Origin: Meloidogyne chitwoodi
Taxonomy: Eukaryota > Nematoda > Chromadorea > Rhabditida > Meloidogynidae
DNA length: 64,000 nucleotides
Assembly: GCA_015183035.1 (NCBI GenBank)
Contig: JACZZP010000001.1
Location: forward strand, 1,426,001-1,490,000
Direction of reading: 5' to 3'
The notes beneath the pieces were generated by a model. It had not been told where the DNA came from and made no database searches. It saw nothing but the letters and a program-made list of their open reading frames with translations. The position numbers were made by a program, and so were the translations under genes. Shown piece after piece: positions 18,887 through 31,694 of the stretch (position 1 is the stretch's first letter; every line of letters begins with the position of its first letter).

Positions 18887-21800
18887 TTAATTATTTTTTG
18901 TTAAAGTATTATTAATAGAAAATAAAATTTTAGGTTTATTATTAATTTGTTGAGAAATATCTGAATAAATATTTAAAAGAATTTCTTTTGGTATATGTTC
19001 ACGTAATGTTGCATTTTCTATTTCTAAATGATTAACCTAAATATAATTAAATATAATTTAAATATATTATTTATTTACAGAGTAACTCAAAAGTCTTGCG
19101 CCACTTTTTAATTTTTCATAATTTTTTTTATATTTAATATTTTTAAATAATTTAATAATCATTTTATAGATAATTCAATTCTCTGTTATAATATAGTGAT
19201 TATTTGGGTGGTTATCGCAAAAGTTATTTTTCTCCCCAAAAATTCACTTAAGATATCTCAACACTGAGAAGTTAGATTGGTGATATCTCAAAAGAAATCA
19301 AACGAGTTCGCTAGTGAATCGGACCAATTTTTAATATAAAAGCTGTAACTCTGGCATGGAAGGCTGTGAGTAGATGTAAATAGATTAGAGGGGGAAATGA
19401 ACTTTTTTGATTTTGGGAGTGTTGCGCGAAAATTTAAATCTCTTTAAACTTTTAACCGAAAAATTTTTAATTTTATAATTTTAAAGAATAGAGATCCCCC
19501 TAGATTCATTTAAGTCAATCTTTCAATCCATTCTCATTTTATAATTTTTGAAACAAAAAGCCAAAAGCAGAAAGTCTGAAATCTTAAACTTTTGATATTT
19601 CTTAATTCCTAATTAGTTATCTATCATATTATTTCATTATATCTATTTTAATAAAGTTATTAGGAAAAATTGGTGCTGCAAGATTTTTGGGTCACCCTGT
19701 ATTTAATTACATTTTTTTCTAATTCAATAATTTTTGATTTAAGTAATTCAATTTCATCACGAACAGCATAAATTAGATGAGTCTTTACCAAATCCTATTT
19801 AAGATTAAAAATATTAAAATCTACTTATATTTTTTTATTAAAAATTTCTAAATTTTTTTTCTAATTTTTACCATTGCCTGCTCAATTTTATAATCAATTG
19901 TAACACCTGGATTAACATTTTGATGTGTTGCAGAAGGTACTGCACCAGTTGATGCTGAAGAACCACTAAAAAAAGATAAAAATATTTTTATTTATTTTTA
20001 ATTATTTTAATTAATTAATTAATTAATTAATTAATTAATTAATTAATTAATTAATTAATTAATTTATTTATTTATTTATTTATTTATTCATCATCGCTTG
20101 AGAAAAAATAATTAAAATAATTAGAAAATATATTTATAATAATTTAACTAAAATGATATGAATTCTTTGATTTAGTAATTTCTTTTGATTTATTATTTTT
20201 AATTTCCCCATTATTCTCAAAAATAAATGTTTCTGGTAAAACAGAAGAATGTCTTCTTCTAATTAAATAAGTTGATGGAACATTTACTTTAATTAATTTA
20301 AATTGAGAAGAAGAAGATTTTGTTGTTTTTATTGGAGAAAGATAATTATTATTTGTTATTATCATTTTATAATTTATTTATTTAATTATATAATTTATTT
20401 AATTATTTAAATAATATTAAATAATTGTTTGATAAAAAAATATTTTATAATATATATTTAATTAATTATTAATTTAAAATTTTCTTTTAATAAAATTAAA
20501 ATAAAAGATTGATTATTTTATTAATATTTTAATAATATTTAATAATATATTGACAGGTGATTTGAATAAAAAAAGAATATTTAATAAATAATTGACTTTT
20601 ATTGGACCAAAGATATTTTGTGTTTGACAAATATAAAAATTGTTATTATTTTTTAAATATAAAATGATAATAATAATAAATATTTTTAAATAAATTTATT
20701 GTTCAAAAAAAAAAAGAAAATATTTTTTTAATTGAATAAATTTTAATAAATAAATAAATAAAAGTTTATTATATTTTTAATAAGAAATATATTTAAAATT
20801 AAAAATGAGAGATTTAAATATTTTATTAAATAAAAAGAATATATTTAATTTTTAAAATTTTACATTTTTTGTCTTTGATGATTAAAAAATAAAGAAAATG
20901 TTTTTGTTGAATTCTGAGATGAAAAATTCTGTCCAACAAATAATTCTAACGATTGAAGCCAACAACAATTTAATTGAGAAGATGAACAACAAATAATATT
21001 TGAATTATTATTATTATTAGCTGTTGAAGGAGAAGAAGAACATAAACTTTTTAACATTTTTAAAAAATAAATATAAATATTATTCTTAAAAATAAATAAT
21101 AATTAAAATATAAATAAATAACATGTTTAAAAAAATATTAAATAAATTATCGTAAAAAATGCCAAAAATAGAAACACTTTAAATCTCACAGTTTTATTAT
21201 AATATTATTATAATTCTCTCTCTCTCTCTCTCTAAGAGGATATTTTAAAAAATAAATTATTTTCACATATTAGAGAAAAAATATTTATAAAAAAAAAATA
21301 AAAATTGTGCAATTCATGGAAAATTAAATATAATTTTAAAATATTTAATTTAATATAAAAAATATATATTTTTAAAAATAAATAAATATTTTAAATCTTT
21401 TTATTTTCTTATTTTTTAAATTTATTAATTTCTAGGAATTAGAGTAAATAAAATTCTGAGTGGGAGGAATGTTAAAAAAGAAAGAAAACAGTTGTTTTAT
21501 TTAATTTTGACATAAATTAAAATGACAAAAAATAAACAAAAATATATTTTTATAAAATACTTAAATTATATTTTTAATTAAATTAATAAAATTAAATAAA
21601 TATTTTAAAAAATGACAATTTACTAAAATATTTTAAATAAAAGTTAGAAAAAAAAAGATGGAAAAGAAGAAATAAAAAAATAAAAAAAAAATCACCTGTT
21701 GTCATTTTTTTGATTAAAAATTAATATTTATTAAAAACTTTTTTTTTTTAATCTTTAAGAAAAATAATTTAATAAATCTTTAGTTAATAAATATTTAAAA

Positions 21801-24800
21801 AATAAAAAAAAACTCTTTAAAATAAATATAAAAAATGCGCGACTAATACATATATTGACGTATTAACACAACAAATAAATAAATAAATAAATATTAATTT
21901 AAAAAGAAGGAAAGAATGTTTGCGTTAAATAAATATTTTTAGAGAGAAAGCTTTAAATAAATAAATTATTTTTAATTATAATTTAAAATAATTAACTCTA
22001 TAGACAATATTTATTTATTTATTTATAATAATTAATATTATTTAATTTTTATTTAAATTAATTTTTAATTTTAAAAAAGCACGATGATGAATAAAAATTA
22101 AAAAAAAAATTAATATTATTATTTTTACTTACCGCCTTGCAATTGCTTTTTTTTTTCTCTTCTAATGAATTATAATAATGCCCTCCTATAATACCTTCAT
22201 TAATTATTTTAGACATTTCACTATTATTATTATTAAATTGTATTTGTCCAGGTCCAAATGAAGCAGAAAAATATTGTTGATAATTATTATTATTATTATT
22301 TAATTCAATATTTAAATTATTTTCTAAATTAATTATATTCTGCTGTTTTTGTTGTTGAATTATCATTTGTTGTGTAGAAGAAGATGGAATTGTTTTATTA
22401 TTATTTGGTGATAACGAAGAATTAATTGATGATAATGATGAAACTAAAATTAAATTAAAATAATAAATAAATTAATTAATAAATAAAATAAAATAAATGC
22501 GCACATTGATTATTATATTATTGCTACTATTAAATCAAGTTCTTTTTTTCTTTTACTAATTATATGTACAAAAATATTTACTTGATAATATATAATAAAT
22601 TTTAATAAACTTTAAATTTTTTAAAATTAAATTAACTTTTAACAAAACAGGTTTTTATTTTTGAAAAAAAGAGATATAATTAAATTAAAAATATATATTA
22701 CCTGAATTACTACTATTTTGTTGTTTTATTTCAGTTATTTTATTTTTATTAAAATTAGGGAATGTTATAAATTCTGAAGATGTAATTTGTTGTTTCTAAT
22801 TAAATTAAATAATTATTTTTATATTAAAAAATAAACAAACAATCAAATTATTATTATTATTAACAACACCAATTAAATTTAAATGTTCTTCAGAAATTGA
22901 AGTTGGAATAAAAGATGATAAATTATTTTTATTATTATCTTCTAAGTTTTTTATTGTAATTAATTGAAATGAATTACGTCTAGGAATTATTTTTTGCTTA
23001 AAATTATTATTTTAATTTTAATTTAAAAAAAAACTTGAAGAGATGATTGTGGAATATTTTGAGAAGAAGAATTAATAAGAGGAGATAATAATAATAATTG
23101 TTTTTTATTTTCATTTAAATCTAAATTAATAAATTAATTAATTTTAATAAATAAATAACCATTTTCTTTATTATTATTATTTTCAATTATTTTATCATTA
23201 TAATAATCCCATACTTGCCAACGACCTTTTTTATAATAATTATTATTTACTGGAATTATCTAAATATTAATTAATTAATTAATTTATTTATTTTAAAATA
23301 ATATTACCTTAAATCTAGATAAATTATTAGACATAAATAATTTATTATTATTAATAATTATTTGTTCTTCTTCTTGTTCTACTTCACTTTCTACAATTAC
23401 ATTAACAACAGTTGGAAAACATTTACAAATTTTAAATGCTAAAAAAAGACTTAAAATAAATAAATATAATTTATTTATTTTATGTTTAATTTAAAAAAAA
23501 AAAAGAAAAACAATTTTTATTATCAAATTAAAAATTACGAAACGAGAAAATAATAAATTATTTATTTAAAAGAAATAAAATAGATTATATAAATAAATAA
23601 ATATAATCAATTAATTAATTAATTAATTAATTAATCAATTAATTAATTAATTAAATAATCTATATTAAATTAAAAAATAAACTAACATTTTTTTCTTTTT
23701 TTTGGTAAATCTTCATTAAATAATTTATTTTGTTGTTCTTTTAATTGTTTTTGATTATTTATTTCGTTATTATTTTGTTCCAATATTAAATTATTATTAT
23801 TTAAAAATATTTGACTATAAAAATAATTTAATATTTATTTTTTTAAAAGTAAATAAATAATTTTTAAAATAAATTTTAAAGAAAATAAAAAATTTAAAAT
23901 ATTTTTTAAAGAGGTAAAAATAAATAAATATATTTAAAGTAAATATATTTATTTATTTTACTTAAATATATTTTTTAAAATAGAAATTAAATTAAAATAT
24001 TAAATAATTTGTAATAGAGATGAAAATTGTTTTTTAGTCTTATAAAGAATTTTTATTTATTTTTGAGGCATAAAAAATAAAAAAGATTGGACAAATCACG
24101 AGTAAAAATGAACAAAAAAGTTTAAATTCCAACATGACAAAAATTGGTTAAAATAAATAATTTTTATTTAAAATATAATTTTTTTTAAATATTTTAAATT
24201 AATTAATAAACTTACTTATTTATTTTATTTTCATTTAATTCTTTATTATTTTGTTCATTATTATTTATGAAAAATAATTTATTTTTATCAATTGTATTTT
24301 TAATTGTAATTAATTCATTTTTATTTTCAGATATTTCTGAGATTAACCATTGGACAGGTATTTTGCAAATACCTAAACCCATTTGTTGATGAAGAAGAGA
24401 AGTAGCAGCAAAATTAGATTTAAATAAAATTAATTTATTTAAATAAAATTAATTTATTTAATTAATTTAATTTATTTAATTAATTAATTTAATTTAATTA
24501 ATTTAATTAATTAATTTAATTAATTTAATTAATTTAATTAATTTAATTAATTTAATTAATTAATTAATTAATTTAATTAATTTAATTAATTAATTTAATT
24601 AATTAATTTAATTAATTTAATTAATTAATTTATTTATTTATTAATTTATTAATTTATTTAATTAATTTAATTTATTTAATTAATTAATTTAATTTATTTA
24701 ATTAATTAATTTATTTAATTAATTTATTTAATTAATTTAATTAATTAATTAATTTATTTATTTATTTATTAATTTATTAATTTATTTAATTAATTTAATT

Positions 24801-26829
24801 AATTAATTAATTTAATTAATTTATTTAATTTATTTAATTAATTTAATTAATTTAATTAATTTAATTAATTAATTAATTTATTTATTTATTAATTTATTAA
24901 TTAATTAATTTATTTAATTAATTTAATTTATTTAATTAATTAATTAATTTAATTAATTAATTTATTAATTTATTAATTTATTTAATTAATTTAATTTATT
25001 TAATTAATTAATTTAATTTATTTAATTAATTAATTAATTTAATTAATTTATTTAATTAATTTAATTAATTTAATTAATTTATTTAATTTATTTAATTAAT
25101 TTAATTAATTTAATTAATTTAATTAATTAATTTATTTATTTATTTATTAATTTATTAATTAATTAATTTATTTAATTAATTTAATTTATTTAATTAATTA
25201 ATTAATTTAATTAATTAATTTATTAATTTATTAATTTATTTAATTAATTTAATTTATTTAATTAATTAATTAATTTAATTAATTTATTTAATTTATTTAA
25301 TTAATTTAATTAATTTAATTAATTTAATTAATTAATTAATTTATTTATTTATTAATTTATTAATTAATTAATTTATTTAATTAATTTAATTTATTTAATT
25401 TATTTAATTAATTTAATTAATTAATTTATTAATTTATTAATTTATTTAATTAATTTAATTTATTTAATTAATTAATTTAATTTATTTAATTAATTAATTA
25501 ATTTAATTAATTTATTTAATTAATTTAATTAATTTAATTAATTTAATTAATTTAATTAATTTAATTAATTTAATTAATTAATTAATTAATTTATTTATTA
25601 ATTTATTAATTTATTAATTTATTTAATTAATTTAATTTATTTAATTAATTAATTTAATTTATTTAATTAATTAATTAATTTAATTAATTTAATTAATTAA
25701 TTAATTAATTTATTAATTTATTTAATTAATTTAATTTATTTAATTAATTAATTTAATTTATTTAATTAATTAATTAATTTAATTAATTTATTTAATTAAT
25801 TTAATTAATTTAATTAATTTAATTAATTAATTTATTTATTTATTTATTAATTTATTAATTAATTAATTTATTTAATTAATTTAATTTATTTAATTAATTA
25901 ATTAATTAATTTAATTAATTAATTTATTAATTTATTAATTTATTTAATTAATTTAATTTATTTAATTAATTAATTTAATTTATTTAATTAATTAATTAAT
26001 TTAATTAATTTATTTAATTAATTTAATTAATTTAATTAATTTAATTAATTTAATTAATTTAATTAATTAATTAATTAATTAATTTATTTATTAATTTATT
26101 AATTTATTTAATTAATTTAATTTATTTAATTAATTAATTTAATTTATTTAATTAATTAATTAATTTAATTAATTTATTTAATTAATTTAATTAATTAATT
26201 AATTTATTTATTTATTTATTAATTTATTAATTTATTTAATTAATTTAATTTATTTAATTAATTAATTTAATTTATTTAATTAATTAATTTATTAATTTAT
26301 TTAATTAATTTAATTTATTTAATTAATTAATTTAATTAATTTATTTAATTAATTTAATTTATTTAATTAATTAATTTAATTTAATTTATTTAATTAATTA
26401 ATTTAATTTATTTAATTAATTAATTTAATTTATTTAATTAATTAATTAATTAATTTAATTTATTTAATTAATTAATTTAATTAATTTAATTAATTTAATT
26501 AATTTAATTAATTAATTTATTTATTTATTAATTTATTAATTTATTAATTTATTAATTTATTTAATTAATTTAATTTATTTAATTAATTAATTTAATTTAT
26601 TTAATTAATTAATTTAATTTATTTAATTAATTAATTTAATTTATTTAATTAATTAATTTAATTAATTTAATTAATTTAATTAATTTAATTAATTTAATTA
26701 ATTTATTTAATTAATTTAATTTATTTAATTAATTAATTTAATTTATTTAATTAATTAATTAATTTAATTAATTTATTTAATTAATTTAATTAATTTAATT
26801 AATTTAATTAATTTAATTAATTAATTAAT

Positions 26830-26876
<47 letters not shown>

Positions 26877-27413
26877 TTAATTTATTAATTTATTAATTTA
26901 TTAATTTATTTAATTAATTTAATTTATTTAATTAATTAATACAATTTATTTAATTAATTAATTTAATTAATTTAATTAATTAATTTATTAATTAATTTAA
27001 TTAATTTAATTTATTTAATTAGTTAATTAATTTAATTAATTTATTTAATTAATTTAATTTATTTAATTAATTAATTTAATTAAAATTACTTGGTATTTTA
27101 TATTTATTATTTATTTCTTCTTCTTCTTTTTTATTTTCTTTTTTTATTTTTTCTTCTTTTATTTTATTTTTATTTTTAATACATTTACATGATGGAATTA
27201 ATAATCTTTTGGCTATTTGTGATATTTTTTGTTTTAATGGAGAATTTTGACATTTTTTAATTTTTTGAGAAGATATTTCATTTTCTTTTTTAAATGAACT
27301 AATTTAAATATATTTAATAAAATATATTAAAATAATTAAATTATAATATATTTAATTTAAAAAATAAATAAATACCTAATATTTATTCCAATTTGTGATG
27401 AAGTTGAACACAT
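18887..27413 (-). CDS. TSC22-domain family transcription regulator, long and short isoforms
   Basis: The 3' exons 19954/19965-19872, 19794-19711 and 19036-18887 encode the TSC box: K-I-E-Q-A-M, D-L-V-K-T-H-L-I-Y-A-V-R-D-E-I-E-L-L, then a leucine zipper. Far upstream, in-phase exons 27413-27376, 27298-27090, 24372-24216, 23814-23687, 23438-23308, 23259-23160, 23120-23035, 22996-22841, 22795-22702 and 22443-22133 encode a low-complexity N/Q/K-rich region. It carries N-L-S-R-F-K joined to Y-Y-K-K-G-R-W-Q-V-W-D-Y-Y, which fits the SRF(R/K)V and KKGRW blocks of long TSC22D proteins. TSC22 proteins dimerise and act in TGF-beta-related and osmotic-stress regulation. The link between 22133 (phase 0) and the TSC-box exons was not found, so a connecting exon is missing from this model. 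Nearby first exons provide short isoforms. Confidence 0.8.
19078..19699. mobile_element. Degenerate mariner-like element in a TSC22 intron
   Basis: The 622-bp element starts CAGAGTAACTCAAAAGTCTT and its right end, reverse-complemented, reads CAGGGTGACCCAAAAATCTT; the two align at about three quarters of 27 positions. It is flanked by TA on both sides (19076-19077, 19700-19701), the Tc1/mariner target-site duplication. No transposase frame survives. It begins only 11 bases from the intron donor, so the exon junction narrowly escaped disruption. Confidence 0.75.
20008..20085. repeat. (TTAA)n then (TTTA)n microsatellite
   Basis: An uninterrupted run of TTAA tetramers, followed by TTTA tetramers, lies in a TSC22 intron. 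Confidence 0.9.
20149..20365 (-). CDS. Candidate first exon, short TSC22 isoform A
   Basis: The exon starts M-I-I-T-N-N-N-Y-L-S-P-I and ends with one base of a codon at a GTTAAATT donor. It fits in frame to the acceptor before 19954 (T-S-T-G-A-V-P-S). Serine-rich and basic (L-I-R-R-R-H-S-S-V). The reading phase supports use as an alternative promoter exon, but the donor is weak. Confidence 0.45.
20864..21057 (-). CDS. Candidate first exon, short TSC22 isoform B
   Basis: The exon starts M-L-K-S-L-C-S-S-S-P-S-T-A and contains several cysteines (I-I-C-C-S-S-S-Q-L-N-C-C-W). It ends with two bases of a codon at a GTAAAATT donor, in frame with the acceptor before 19965 (G-S-S-A-S-T-G). Short TSC22D1/TSC22D3 isoforms in vertebrates also start from separate first exons just upstream of the TSC box. 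Confidence 0.45.
21215..21233. repeat. (CT)n microsatellite
   Basis: About nine CT dinucleotides in an otherwise A/T-only intron of the TSC22 gene. Confidence 0.9.
24421..27082. repeat. 2.66-kb TTAATTTA-type A/T repeat in a TSC22 intron
   Basis: The block consists almost entirely of TTAA, TTTA and TTAATTTA blocks in shuffled higher-order order (recurring segments such as TTTATTTAATTAATTTAATT). Only a few non-A/T bases occur (near 26941 and 27021). No CT dinucleotide occurs on the + strand, so on the transcribed strand there is no AG and hence no false 3' splice site across the block. The exon boundaries at 27090 and 24372 remain intact around it. Confidence 0.95.
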
Positions 27414-28037
27414 TTTTATTTTAAATAGACTTTCGTTTCCAAATAAAAATATTAAAATAAATAAATATTTTAAATAAAATTAAGGAAAATTAATTTATAA
27501 ATAAATATTTATTGACTTTTTAATTTTAAGGTGCGCAAAATAAAAATAAAAAAAGAAAATTTAAGAAGAAATAAAATTGTTTTGTATAAATATAAAAATC
27601 AAAAAAATTTTAAATAGGAAAAAAAATAAAGGATAAACCTATTTTATTATTTTAATTCTCTTTTTAGAGTTTTATTATTATTTTTAAAAATATATAATTT
27701 TAAAATTATATTTCTTTTTAATCGATTTTTAGATTAAAAATAAATATTTATTTATTTATAATAATTTTAAAATATTTACTTATCTATTTTATTATTATTT
27801 AGAAATGTCTTTATCTAAATAAAATTAATTTTATTTTTTATTAAAAAATATTTATAAAATATTTTAATTTAATAAATAAATAAAAATATTTTTTATTAAT
27901 TTAAAAAAATTAAAATATTTTTTTATCAAAAATGAACATTTTTTGTAAATTTTTATTTTCATTAATATTATTATTTATTTTTATAATAAAAAATAAGAAA
28001 TATTATCAGCATTATTTATTATCTTCTTTTTTTAACT

Positions 28038-30911
28038 TTAATTAATTATTGGTAATTTATGATTAATTATAGCTTCTTTTTTAATTAATTTTTGTTTATT
28101 TGTTGGTATATTATTATTTAAACAAAAATATTTTTCTAGATTTTGCTTTAAAAATAATTTAAATTTAAAAATAAAAAATAAAAGCAAACATTTTGTTTAG
28201 TAATTATTATTTGTTTTGATGGAAATAATATTTCTTTATTATTTATTTTATTATTATTTCCTTCATTATTTTGTTCTTCAATAATTGTTTTTGTTCTTTT
28301 AGCTAATATACTTGGATATTTTAAATTATTATTAATTGGATGATGATAATTAATTCTTCTAATAATATTATTATTTTGATTTCGACGATTAATAAAAATA
28401 GAAAATAAAATAATAAGTCCTAAACTCTATAAATTTAATTAAATATATTTCTTTTAAATAATTACTAACTAACCAATCCAATAAAAAATAAAATAAGTCC
28501 AGCTAAAATTAATTTTTTTAAATTTAAAGGAAAATAATAATTTCCTCTTTTTACTTCAATTTCTTTAAATAATTTATTATTATTATTTCCTTTTGATTTT
28601 TCTGCTATTGGATATTTAATATTATTATTTGTTAAAATTGTTGTTTTAATATTTTCAGAAATATTATTATTTTTTGTTTTATTATTATTATTAGTAACAT
28701 TATTATCAATAATTAAAATATTATTTATTAATTCATTTTTATTTAAAAATAATGATTTTATTGTTGTCATTTCTTCTTCATTATTATTTATTAAATTATT
28801 ATTTATTAAATTATTTGTTTTTTCAAATATTTCAACATTTTCTTCTTCTTCTGATAATAATAATTCTTTATTTTCATTATTTAATAAAATTGGTGTTTTA
28901 GACGATAACTTAAAAAAATATATTTTTATTTTTTATAATAAAATAATATTATTAACTATTTTTGAATATAATTGTTTATTATTTAATAATTTATTATTTT
29001 TTATTTTATTATTATCTTCATTTATTTCTTCTTTTAAATTATTTGAAATATTATTATTAGAAAAACCTCCAAAAATATCCATTGAACTAAAATATATATT
29101 TATTTAAATAATTTAATTTACACAATTCCTGAAGTTATAAAATGTGTAGTAGTAGATGAATAATTAGATAAATAACATAATTCCCCAATACAATCAATTG
29201 GTATTTGTTCTTGTGAAGATTTTATATTTAATGGACTCTTTTTTTAATTTAATTTAATTTTAATAATTAATTTAAAAAAAACTTGTCTTTGTTCAATTTT
29301 TGAACATTCAATACATCTTTCTTTTTTAATTTCAGATAAGCAATGATTACAAATAAAAGGAATTATTGGAATATTTAATTTATTTATTTTTTCTTTTTCT
29401 TCAAAATAAAATGCACAAATTTGTAATCCATATATAATACCCCATTGAGGTGTTAATTCTATTTTTGTTATATTTCCTGGAACTTTAATTTGTTGGCCAT
29501 TAATTATTTTACGAAATATTGATGAAGAATTCTTTTTTTATTTAAATAAAATATATTTTTTGAAAATAAAATAAACTTGATTTTGTGTAATAGGTCCCCA
29601 ATTAATAATATAATAATTTGGTTTTAATAATAATAAATTATTATTTGGTTTTTGCCAAACAATTGTAGCTCTTCCATCATTATTTCCCCAAAGATCAATT
29701 AATTGAGTACATTCAGGTTGTTCTATTAATTTAAAATATTTTATTTATTTATTTATTACCTTTTTTACAATATTCTAAATTTGAAAATTTTTGACAATCA
29801 AATTCTGTTGAAATTTGTATATCAAATGGTTTAATTCTTTCACATCTAATTAATTAATTAATTAAATTAAATTAATTAAATTAATTAAATTAATTAAATT
29901 AATTAAATTAATTAAATTAATTAAATTAATTAAATTAATTAAATTAATTAAATTAATTAAATTACTTTGGTAATATTTTAATTTCTAAATATATTTGACA
30001 TTTTTCTTTTAAAATATCAATAGGTAATGCTAAATTAAGACGAGCACCTTCTCCTTTAATTAATTCTAAAAATGGTTGACTTATTTTTTCTTCAGATATT
30101 AAACAATTAATTGGATATGCTGTTGGTAATGAATATCCTAAAATATCTTCATCTTCATAACCTAATGGATTCTTCCAATTTAATGAAATATATAATGTTT
30201 GTCCATCATTTGATTGTTTTGGAAGATCCAAATAAATCTAAATAATTAATTATTTTATAATTAATTAATTTATTTATTTATTCTTTAACTGATTTATCAG
30301 ATACAATAAATTGTGGTAATTGAAAAGGAATTTGTTTTTCTTTAAAAATAATTAAATTTAATTGAGGATTTGTTGAACGTAAAATAACAATTAACCGAAA
30401 TTGATATTCTTTACAATAATCAGGAATTAAATAATTAATTTGAGGAGAATAAGAAGTTCCCTTTATTTTAAAAATAATTAAAATTATTATTTTTTAAAAT
30501 TAAATTACAGCAAATATCCAAACAGGAACATCTGAATTTAAATCAGAAAATTCAAAAATATAAATAAAAGCATTTGGAATTGGTTTAAAATTTAACCAAA
30601 TTATTTTAATATTTAAATAACCACTTTTAAATTCATTTAAATTTTCAATTGTTTTTTCTTTTAAAATAATTAAAAATTAAAATAAAAAATAAAAAATAAC
30701 CATTATAATTATTAAATAATTCTTTATTATTAATTAATTCACAATTATTATCAATTTCTAAACAATTACAATAATCAGCAATTGGTGTTCCTGATTCTAA
30801 ACATTTTTTATAACATTCAATAGAACATATAGTTTTATTATTATTTATTAATAATATTACTTTATTAATCTTTAAATAAAATATTAAAATAAATAATAAT
30901 AATATTTTCAT
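28038..30911 (-). CDS. Unrecognised type I membrane protein with Cys-rich start and fibronectin-III-like ectodomain
   Basis: Twelve exons join in phase to about 769 residues: 30911-30701, 30657-30509, 30460-30290, 30237-29966, 29845-29760, 29722-29577, 29531-29283, 29237-29122, 29086-28957, 28908-28474, 28426-28190 and 28145-28038. The N-terminus is a signal peptide (M-K-I-L-L-L-F-I-L-I-F). A compact cysteine cluster follows (C-S-I-E-C-Y-K-K-C-L and D-Y-C-N-C-L). Then come stretches with fibronectin-III character (I-I-W-L-N-F-K-P, L-N-W-K-N-P, Y-Y-I-I-N-W-G-P). Next is an N/E/K-rich stalk and one membrane helix (L-I-L-A-G-L-I-L-F-F-I-G-L continuing S-L-G-L-I-I-L-F), with a basic cytosolic tail of about 100 residues. 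The order Cys box plus FnIII recalls anosmin (KAL1), but anosmin has no membrane helix; I do not assign a name. Confidence 0.65.
29850..29963. repeat. (TTAATTAAA)n 9-bp repeat in an intron
   Basis: About a dozen near-perfect 9-bp units fill the intron between exons 4 and 5 of the membrane-protein gene. Confidence 0.9.
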
Positions 30912-31694
30912 AATTTATTTAATAAATAAGTAAAAGTAATTATAATACTTTTTTTCTTCAAAAATCTTTAAGAAAAATCATTTGGATTTATTTAATTCTT
31001 AAAAAGAATATATTTTTAGATATTAATTGAAGGAATATATTTTTGAGTGGATATTAAAGAAAAGAAATAAGAAAACAACTTTATTGGAGTAAAAAGAGTG
31101 AATTTTTAAAAAAAAAGAGGAATAAAGCACCGGAGGGTGAATGAAAAAATAAAATAAAATGAAGGATTGTGGTCAATAGCAATTAAATATATATTTTTTA
31201 TGATTAATTATTATAAGAAATCCAAAGATGAAAAGTGTAGCCTTCTTCAAAATAATAATAATAAAAGTAGTAAGTGAATGAATGGAAGAACTTTGTTCAA
31301 AAAAATTAAAAAATGTTGAATATAAATTATTTTAAAAAAATATTTAAATTAAATCTGAAAATAAATTAAAAATATTTATTTTTGATAGATAATTAAAAAA
31401 TAAAATATTTTATAAAAAATTAAAATAAATTAAATAATTATTTTATTTTTATTCCAATTTTTATATAAATTCACAAATAATTAAAATGCTATAAATATTT
31501 TAAATTAAATTATTTATTAAAAAATAATATAATAATTTTTAATTAGAAAATTGTTAATATTTTATTATAAAAGAATTACATAAAATCCCAAATAATTATT
31601 TCCCAGAATTTAAAAATATTTTTATAAAAACCAAAATATTATTTTAATATTATTATTTTGGCATATTTAATTTCTTTTTCTCTTTTTAATATTT
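30912..31694. other. Intergenic, membrane-protein promoter and PROSPERO 3' flank
   Basis: AT-rich, with a G-poor but polypurine-leaning stretch near 31040-31160. No gene or RNA was recognised. Confidence 0.4.

Noticed and set aside
24421..27082. Origin, centromere or gene content in the TTAA block
   Set aside because: No open frame, protein-binding motif or RNA could be supported; it is a simple-sequence repeat inside an intron.
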